Program-made: the position numbers and the translations under genes
From: Amphibacillus sediminis NBRC 103570
GTDB lineage: Bacteria > Bacillota > Bacilli > Bacillales > Amphibacillaceae
Length of the DNA stretch: 48,605 bases
Direction of reading: 5' to 3'
Assembly: GCF_001552275.1 (NCBI RefSeq)
Contig: NZ_BCQW01000022.1
Span: 1-48,605, forward strand
Shown: positions 42,948-48,605 of the stretch, in pieces
How positions within the stretch are numbered: position 1 is the first letter of the stretch
Layout: each line of letters starts with the position of its first letter
Notes under the pieces: generated by a model
What the model saw: the letters and a program-made list of their open reading frames with translations, nothing else
Told to the model about the DNA's origin: nothing
The model's database searches: none

Positions 42948-43844
42948 TTACTCTTTAACCGAGCCGACTACAATCCCTGTGATAAAGTACTTTTGTAACA
43001 ATGGGTAAATAAGAATTAATGGGATACTTGAGACCACAATTTTTGCTGCATTCAAGTTTCGATCTGAAACACCCATGAGTTCAGATAAATTGGTAGAATT
43101 AATGCCTTGCTGAATCATCTGTTGAATATCAACTGTTAATGATTGAATATAGGTCATCAATGGATAGTTACTCGTTCTTGTCATATAAATAAGACCAGAG
43201 AAAAAGTCATTCCAGCTTCCCACAATACTAAATAAGGCAACCGTTGCTAAAGAAGGGATCGAAATCGGTAAATAGACCCTTAATAAAACCTGCATCGGTG
43301 TTGCGCCATCTATAATCGCTGCCTCCTCAAGAGCCTTTGGAACTCCTCTAAAGAAGTTCATCATTAGAATAACACTAAAGACTGGTACTGCACTCGGCAA
43401 TACAAGTGACCATATTGTATTAAGTAAACCTAAATTACGGACAACTAAATAGGTTGGAATCATCCCACCGTTAAAGAGCATCGCAAAGATTAATAGATTC
43501 ATATAAATGCTACGTCCTTTAAATTCGGACTTTCTTTTTGATAGTGGATAGGCCATTAAAATAATCAAAATCATATTCAAGCCTAATGATAGAAACACGC
43601 GTTGTACTGAAATACCGAAGGAACGCCAAAACTGTGGATCGTCAACTAGCATTTTGTATGGCTCTAACGTGAAATTTACTGGTATAATCCCTACCGCATT
43701 TGCCGTTACCGCTCCACTACTACTCAAAGAAATTGCAACAATATTTAATAAAGGCAGCAGTGTCACTAAACCAAGAAAAATAATAATCAAATATATCAAC
43801 GCTTTACCGATCTTCGCGGCTAAGCTTTTATTTTGGAGATTCAT
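42948..43844 (-). CDS. Carbohydrate ABC transporter permease (LplC/YtcP type)
   Basis: 298 residues with six helices. The inner-face loop EEAAIIDGATPMQVLLRVYL is the EAA motif that contacts the ATPase, here in the CUT1 form with DGA. A long loop, ELMGVSDRNLNAAKIVVSSI, before the last helix is typical of the LplC branch. Together with the next-upstream permease it forms the channel for an oligosaccharide or uronate-type sugar. The ATPase (MsmX-like) must be encoded elsewhere. Confidence 0.9.
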   Translation of the reverse strand: MNLQNKSLAAKIGKALIYLIIIFLGLVTLLPLLNIVAISLSSSGAVTANAVGIIPVNFTLEPYKMLVDDPQFWRSFGISVQRVFLSLGLNMILIILMAYPLSKRKSEFKGRSIYMNLLIFAMLFNGGMIPTYLVVRNLGLLNTIWSLVLPSAVPVFSVILMMNFFRGVPKALEEAAIIDGATPMQVLLRVYLPISIPSLATVALFSIVGSWNDFFSGLIYMTRTSNYPLMTYIQSLTVDIQQMIQQGINSTNLSELMGVSDRNLNAAKIVVSSIPLILIYPLLQKYFITGIVVGSVKE

Positions 43845-43858
43845 AATATCCCTTCTTT

Positions 43859-44776
43859 CTAGAATAGTTGCCGTTCTGTGAATTTTTTGGCTGTTTGATT
43901 AGCAGATAAAATTAGAACTAGACCTATAATTGACTTAAATAAGCCTACCGCTGTACCAAAGCTATAATCACGTCCCATGAGCCCTACTCTATACACATAC
44001 GTGTCGATAATGTCTCCCGACTGATAAACCACCGGCGAATAGAGGTTGTAAATTTGATCAAAGCCACCATTTAGAATATTAGGTAGGTTCAGAATAGCGA
44101 GTAATAAGATAATCGGAAGCATCCCTGGCAAGGTGACATGCCAAATACGACGCCACCAGTTTGCTCCATCAATGCTAGCCGCTTCATGTAAACCTGGATC
44201 AATGGACGTAATAGCAGCAAGATAGACAATCGAGTTAAAGCCAAAGCTTTTCCATACATCAGTACCAATAATTAGTGGTCTAAAGAGCTGATTACTTCCT
44301 AGAAAGTTGAAAGGGCCAAGTCCAAAGCTCTCTAAAATCTGGTTGACATTTCCGTCTAAATTAAACATATTGACCACAACTGAAGCAAGCACCACCCATG
44401 ATAAAAAGTTGGGTAAATAAACAATCGTCTGAACCGATTTCTTCAACCAGCGAACCCTAACCTCATTTAGCAGGATGGCAAAAACAATCGCCAGTAAAGT
44501 ATTAAAAATAATCTTACCTCCTGCGATCACAATTGTATTTGTAAATACACGTCCGATACTTGGTAATGAAAACATATAAGCAAAATGCTGAAAGCCAACA
44601 AAATCCGAACCAAATATCCCTTTTGCCGGTACATAGTCTTGAAAAGCCATAACCAAGCCAAACATCGGTGTATAATTAAAGATCAGCAAAAAAATAATCC
44701 CAGGAAGTATCATCAAATGATACGTTAGATTTGGATTAGTTAAACGCTTTGAAGCAGTCCTTTTTCTTTGTTGCAT
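43859..44776 (-). CDS. Carbohydrate ABC transporter permease (LplB/YtcO type)
   Basis: 305 residues with six helices. YTPMFGLVMAFQDYVPAKGI near the N-terminus and EAASIDGANWWRRIWHVTLP (EAA loop) are LplB/YtcP signatures. It ends 14 bases before the second permease gene begins. Repeat B6 and a hairpin stand between it and the binding-protein gene, which would let the binding protein be made in excess. Confidence 0.9.
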   Translation of the reverse strand: MQQRKRTASKRLTNPNLTYHLMILPGIIFLLIFNYTPMFGLVMAFQDYVPAKGIFGSDFVGFQHFAYMFSLPSIGRVFTNTIVIAGGKIIFNTLLAIVFAILLNEVRVRWLKKSVQTIVYLPNFLSWVVLASVVVNMFNLDGNVNQILESFGLGPFNFLGSNQLFRPLIIGTDVWKSFGFNSIVYLAAITSIDPGLHEAASIDGANWWRRIWHVTLPGMLPIILLLAILNLPNILNGGFDQIYNLYSPVVYQSGDIIDTYVYRVGLMGRDYSFGTAVGLFKSIIGLVLILSANQTAKKFTERQLF

Positions 44777-44806
44777 GATTCTAGCCCCTTTGAAAATATA
44801 GTTTTA

Positions 44807-44889
44807 CTTCATTCTGCAAAAGTCTCCCACTTCTATAAGTGGAAAGCTCGACAAAAACTGGGCGCAAATACGCCAAGGCGCATTTGATT
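44807..44889 (-). repeat. Family B structured repeat, copy B6 (short, opposite orientation)
   Basis: The reverse complement begins ATCAAATGCGCCTTGGCG and ends GCAGAATGAAGTAAAA. It keeps both ends of family B but lacks the middle 80-90 bases. It is the only clear copy in this orientation. It lies in the leader of the first permease gene, directly after the hairpin at 44892-44916. Confidence 0.8.
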
Positions 44890-44891
44890 AA

Positions 44892-44916
44892 GAGCTGCCC
44901 TAGAACAGGACAGCTC
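44892..44916 (-). terminator. Intercistronic hairpin after the binding-protein gene
   Basis: GAGCTG-T-CCT pairs with AGG-G-CAGCTC around five bases, 19 bases after the binding-protein stop. No T-tract follows; repeat B6 starts there instead. It is probably an attenuator or a 3'-end stabiliser. Confidence 0.6.
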
Positions 44917-44934
44917 CTTGGGATGAATGTATTC

Positions 44935-46581
44935 TCACTCAGCTATTTCTGCTTCAATTTCAGCTAGAATCTCGTCACCACCTTGACTATGCCACATTTC
45001 TACAAATGTATCAAAGTGATCGATCGATTCTACGCCTGTTACAATCTTGATAAATTCTTCTTCCTCCATTGAAAGTAAATTACCATAATATTGTTCGATA
45101 GCTGGTGTTGAGCCAAAGAACACTGGATTGACCCATTCAAAGTGATCATGATCAATTAAATACTGACCTAACTCAAGACCTTTCATGCGCGAGTGATAAA
45201 GGGCCCAAGCGGCTGTTGAGGCTTCCTCAGGATTATCGCTATATTCCATAATTGATGTCGCAATCGACTGATTTCTAGCATCTGGTATGTCAGAGACTTC
45301 AATCTCTCCATTGATCGCGTCCCTAATTTCTGCATAATGATCAAGCTCTGAGGTTGCTCCAAGAATCTCCATATTCAGTGGGCGCACAGCACCATCAACA
45401 TCTAACACTTGATACTGATAAATGTCTGGGTAGACCTCTTCCAGATTCGGCTCATTTTTTAACGTATCGTAGAACAGGTTAATCAGCTTAATCAAAATCT
45501 CTGGGTTACTAAAGTCTTTTCTTACCACTGCAATTGATCCGCCAGGACTTTGACTAGCGATATTGACTTTATTTTGATCATCAACTAACGTATAGGCGTC
45601 AAACACAACATCTGGATGCATTTCTTTAACATTGCTTAAACCCCAATCTGGCATATGCCATGCTCCAGTTACAATTCCTGTTTGACCGTTAACCGCTAGT
45701 GCCATGATGTCATCCCATGAACGTGTACCGAACTGGGGATCCAAGATTCCACGATCAAACCAGTCTTTAATCTGTGCCAACGCTGCTTTCGTTTCTGGTG
45801 TTAATGAACCGTTGGTAATGTTTCCATCCGCATCCTCAATCCAGTTTCTTGGATAAGAACCAAATACCGAACCAATCGTTGTCATAGTAAAGGCACCACC
45901 ATATCCCGGCTCATTTAACCAGTGTGCTAGTGGTATCCCGACTGGATTGCCAGTATTACCAGGATCCTCTTCAATAAACGTCAATGCAAGAGATTCTAAT
46001 TCTTCTAATGTGATTAATTTATCACCATCAGCATCAAAATCTAGTTGAAGCTGATCAATCCAGTCTTGTCGAATCCAGATCATGTGCGGAGGTGTTACAT
46101 TAACCGCTGCTGGAAGTCCATAAATACGCCCGTCAAATGTTGTATCCTCTAATGGATTAATCTCATAAGAGTCATAGAGTTCTTGAATATAATCACTCGC
46201 ATGTTCCTCAAAAACATCTGTTAAATCTGCAATTAAATCGTTTTCATAAAGTTCTTCAAATTCCTCTTGGCTAACCTGCATAATATCAGGCAACTCTCCC
46301 GAGGAGATCGCTAAGGCAACCTGACGATCATAGTCCTCTCCATTTGCTTCAAACTCATTCACAAGTTCAATGTCCAATACTTCTTCAGCAAGGCGCATAT
46401 AAGCGTTGTCTTCAAACGTGTCGCCTTCAGGCAGCTTCGGATTGGTTGCTGTTTGCTTGCCTAATTTGACAATTAACTGACCATCTTCATTATGCTCTGG
46501 CTCACTTTCTCCAACACAACCTAGTAAGCCAAGCAAACTAATTAATAAAACAAGATAGATAAAGCCCTTCTTGGTGTTCAT
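44935..46581 (-). CDS. Sugar-binding lipoprotein of the LplA/YtcQ type
   Basis: A 548-residue extracellular solute-binding protein, long as is usual for the LplA branch. The signal FIYLVLLISLLGLLGC has a lipobox LLGC. An EF-hand-like loop, DADGDKLITLEEL (about residues 185-197), could bind calcium and is common in this branch. GGGGG precedes the ATG. It heads the operon with two permeases and YesL and is divergent from a YesM-type sensor. The ligand is not known; plant cell-wall oligosaccharides are typical. Confidence 0.9.
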   Translation of the reverse strand: MNTKKGFIYLVLLISLLGLLGCVGESEPEHNEDGQLIVKLGKQTATNPKLPEGDTFEDNAYMRLAEEVLDIELVNEFEANGEDYDRQVALAISSGELPDIMQVSQEEFEELYENDLIADLTDVFEEHASDYIQELYDSYEINPLEDTTFDGRIYGLPAAVNVTPPHMIWIRQDWIDQLQLDFDADGDKLITLEELESLALTFIEEDPGNTGNPVGIPLAHWLNEPGYGGAFTMTTIGSVFGSYPRNWIEDADGNITNGSLTPETKAALAQIKDWFDRGILDPQFGTRSWDDIMALAVNGQTGIVTGAWHMPDWGLSNVKEMHPDVVFDAYTLVDDQNKVNIASQSPGGSIAVVRKDFSNPEILIKLINLFYDTLKNEPNLEEVYPDIYQYQVLDVDGAVRPLNMEILGATSELDHYAEIRDAINGEIEVSDIPDARNQSIATSIMEYSDNPEEASTAAWALYHSRMKGLELGQYLIDHDHFEWVNPVFFGSTPAIEQYYGNLLSMEEEEFIKIVTGVESIDHFDTFVEMWHSQGGDEILAEIEAEIAE

Positions 46582-46811
46582 TTTTACTAACCCCCATAAA
46601 ATAAAATCATTGCCAAATTAATATGATCATATCATGTATTCCTAGCTTTAGTTTAACGCAAATACATCGACATACCTATATTAAATAAACCGCTTTCATA
46701 TCACTTTTTCCTGCTCCTGCTTCTCCATATTGTGATTGTTTAATGAGCATGGTATGTTATAGTCGTTGGACCAGCTCAAGACTAGTGACCAACGGGGGAG
46801 GAAGCCTTAAC

Positions 46812-48518
46812 ATGAAAAAAATCAAACAGTTTTATTTACAATTAAAAATTAAAAATAAAGTACTGATTATTAGTTTAATATCTGGCTTTTTTCCGCTTTT
46901 GCTATTGGGTATATTCGGATACCTACAAATAAACGAGCTTTTACATAATCGGGAACAAGAAGTATTAGAGGAGACGATGAATCAAGCCATACTTCATTTG
47001 GATTATAAAATGAATGCTTACCATAATAGTTTGAACTATGTCTTACTCGATCATAATTTGAATACGGAGCTGACGAACCATTTTACCAATAATTACGAGA
47101 TGTATTTATTTTTCCGAGATACGTTAGAACCTTTATTTTTTAATACGCTTTCTTTGAATCGTGACTTTGCTGGGATTACACTTTATACCGAGCAAAAAAT
47201 CAATCGCTATGACCGATTTCTTCGTCCTTTATCAGAGATTGAGGATAACGAATGGTATGAACAAATTCAGCAAACAACACGCCCCGTTTATTATGTGTCT
47301 GAAAACCATTCCCTCCTAAATCTTGCAGCTGAACTCTATACCAACGCAAAGGATACCAGAAGCATCATTAATCTATCGATTCATTATCAAGCACTGTTTG
47401 ATTCGCTCTACAGCCTTTATGAGGATCAGTATGGAATTTTCATCTTTGATGCAGATCAACATTTGATCTTTGATTTCCAAAAAAACACACAATCGGACGA
47501 AGCTTTTATTGATCCTGCTTCCATTCCTGATTTCTTTACAGATGATTCCTTTCAGCGAAATTATATTTTCAAACAGGATCGTATCCCAAGTGCAGATTGG
47601 TCGATTATGATCATGAGACCGATGCATTCCATTAATCATTCGATTATGAGCATTGCCATTACATTTTTCATTGTGACACTAATCAGTTTATTTTTGTTAG
47701 TTTTACTTGTATATCTATTCTCAAGAATCATTGTTCGTCCATTAGAAAGCCTAGCCTTAAATATGAAAGCCATTGACTCAGGCAACTTTAACGTTACCGT
47801 TACAACGAATTCAAATGATGAAGTTAGTACACTTATTCATATCTTTAAAAAAATGGTCCAAAGAGTCGAGCATCTGATTAATGAAGTCTATATCTCAAAG
47901 ATTGAAAAGCAGGAATATGAATTAAAAGCCTTACAAGCTCAAATTAATCCCCATTTCTTTTATAATGCTCTATCCCTAATCAATAGTAAGGCAATCCTAG
48001 CTGGACAAGAAGACATTAGTTTGATGACGCAATATTTATCTACGTTTTATCGTACAACCCTAAATCGCGGCCAGGATTATATTACGATTAAGGAAGAACT
48101 AGAAAATGTCCAGTCGTACCTAAAAATTCAACAGATGATGCATGATCAATCATTTGATTATTATCTGAATATTGATGATCAGTTGTTGGATTATCAAATG
48201 CCTAACCTGACTTTACAACCTTTAGTCGAAAATGCAATCCATCATGGACTAGATCATAAAGAAAACGGTCTAAAGGGAATTGTTTCAATAGATGGAAAGA
48301 TGGATCATGATCAAATTGTCTTTATTGTGAGTGATAATGGTAAAGGGATGAGCCAAGAACTAGTTGAGCAGATTTTAACCATCAAAACGAAAGGCTATGG
48401 CGTTCGAAATGTTCATAATCGAATCCAGTTAAACTATGGCGATGCTTTTGGACTAGACTACACAAGCTACCTGAATAAAGGCACCCATGTGACCGTTCGA
48501 TTACCATTAATAAAGTGA
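46812..48518 (+). CDS. YesM-type sensor histidine kinase
   Basis: About 568 residues. Helix 1 lies at about 17-40, an extracellular sensor at 41-273, helix 2 at about 277-303, and a HAMP domain follows. The His kinase box is LQAQINPHFFYNALSLI (His381), the N box LVENAIHHGL, and the G box SDNGKGM. ATG 46812 follows GGGGGAGG; the longer frame from 46743 has no such site. It is divergent from the sugar-binding lipoprotein gene, so it probably senses that sugar through an AraC-type YesN regulator, which is not in the window. The TGA stop overlaps the start of repeat A8, so the final residues (IK) come from, or end at, the repeat edge. Confidence 0.9.
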   Translation: MKKIKQFYLQLKIKNKVLIISLISGFFPLLLLGIFGYLQINELLHNREQEVLEETMNQAILHLDYKMNAYHNSLNYVLLDHNLNTELTNHFTNNYEMYLFFRDTLEPLFFNTLSLNRDFAGITLYTEQKINRYDRFLRPLSEIEDNEWYEQIQQTTRPVYYVSENHSLLNLAAELYTNAKDTRSIINLSIHYQALFDSLYSLYEDQYGIFIFDADQHLIFDFQKNTQSDEAFIDPASIPDFFTDDSFQRNYIFKQDRIPSADWSIMIMRPMHSINHSIMSIAITFFIVTLISLFLLVLLVYLFSRIIVRPLESLALNMKAIDSGNFNVTVTTNSNDEVSTLIHIFKKMVQRVEHLINEVYISKIEKQEYELKALQAQINPHFFYNALSLINSKAILAGQEDISLMTQYLSTFYRTTLNRGQDYITIKEELENVQSYLKIQQMMHDQSFDYYLNIDDQLLDYQMPNLTLQPLVENAIHHGLDHKENGLKGIVSIDGKMDHDQIVFIVSDNGKGMSQELVEQILTIKTKGYGVRNVHNRIQLNYGDAFGLDYTSYLNKGTHVTVRLPLIK

Positions 48519-48605
48519 AACTTCGTTCAGTGGGGGTTCGATGCATAGGATGTACTCGTGCAGACGCTGTGACACGACGGCACGAACTTAGTCAGCCTCC
48601 TCTTT
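48510..48605 (+). repeat. Family A structured repeat, copy A8 (long form, cut by window end)
   Basis: It starts after TAAT with AAAGTGAAACTTCG and holds CATAGGATGTACTCGTGC of the long-form insert. The TGA of AAAGTGAAAC is the stop codon of the sensor kinase gene. The rest lies outside the window. Confidence 0.85.

Overview
The window looks like a chromosomal segment of a low-GC, spore-forming member of the Bacillaceae. The evidence is a yraGFadhBED-type spore coat operon behind a sigma-G/F-like promoter, a sporulation-killing-factor-like operon, a Zur-controlled zinc-free S14 gene, a LytR-CpsA-Psr protein, a YesM/YesL-type sugar uptake cluster and B. subtilis-like start signals. The genus cannot be fixed from sequence alone; an Amphibacillus/Gracilibacillus-type organism would fit. 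Most genes are on the minus strand. No rRNA, tRNA, CRISPR array or intact transposase gene was seen.

Layout. 0-15.2 kb: a truncated lipoprotein relic, an M20 amidohydrolase, a membrane protein, an ECF sigma factor plus ClpP paralogue pair, a 6-phospho-beta-glucosidase with a divergent RpiR regulator, a DUF4317 protein, Zur-regulated rpsN, a TrxR-like flavoprotein, a quinone reductase, a LURP-one protein, and PspA with a glycine-rich membrane partner. 15.3-19.7 kb: a decayed or frameshifted block with GrpB, DUF4176, DUF443 and an LXG glycine-zipper toxin, which resembles the S. aureus TspA/TsaI toxin-immunity pair. 20.0-26.0 kb: a compact sactipeptide operon in the order skfA, skfB, skfC, skfE, skfF, skfH, lacking skfG. 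27-29.7 kb: an MFS exporter and a MerR/zinc-ribbon/methyltransferase fusion. 30.1-32.4 kb: the spore coat/adhB operon. 33.2-36.5 kb: a methyltransferase, a Cu/Zn superoxide dismutase lipoprotein and an arsR-acr3 operon with three matching operators. 36.6-41.9 kb: an LCP protein, a polysaccharide deacetylase and a two-component system whose regulator is frameshifted. 42.3-48.5 kb: an LplABC-type sugar ABC importer with YesL and a divergent YesM-type sensor kinase.

Two families of dispersed structured repeats run through the intergenic spaces. Family A has 8 copies of about 190-250 bp. It starts after AT with AAAGTGAAACTTCG and ends GCGATAAA. Family B has 6 copies of about 85-175 bp, bounded by ATCAAATGCGCC and GAATGAAGTTAA. 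They carry internal hairpins, almost all point the same way, and truncate or abut genes. They look like non-autonomous IS200/IS605-type elements or TnpB guide-RNA-like remnants, but this is inference.

The two most notable systems are the SKF-like sactipeptide operon, whose precursor keeps the Cys1/Cys4/Cys16 spacing of SKF but has Leu where SKF has its cross-linked Met12, and the TspA-like LXG toxin with DUF443 immunity. Six loci carry apparent frameshifts or nonsense changes, so raw reads should be inspected before they are called pseudogenes.
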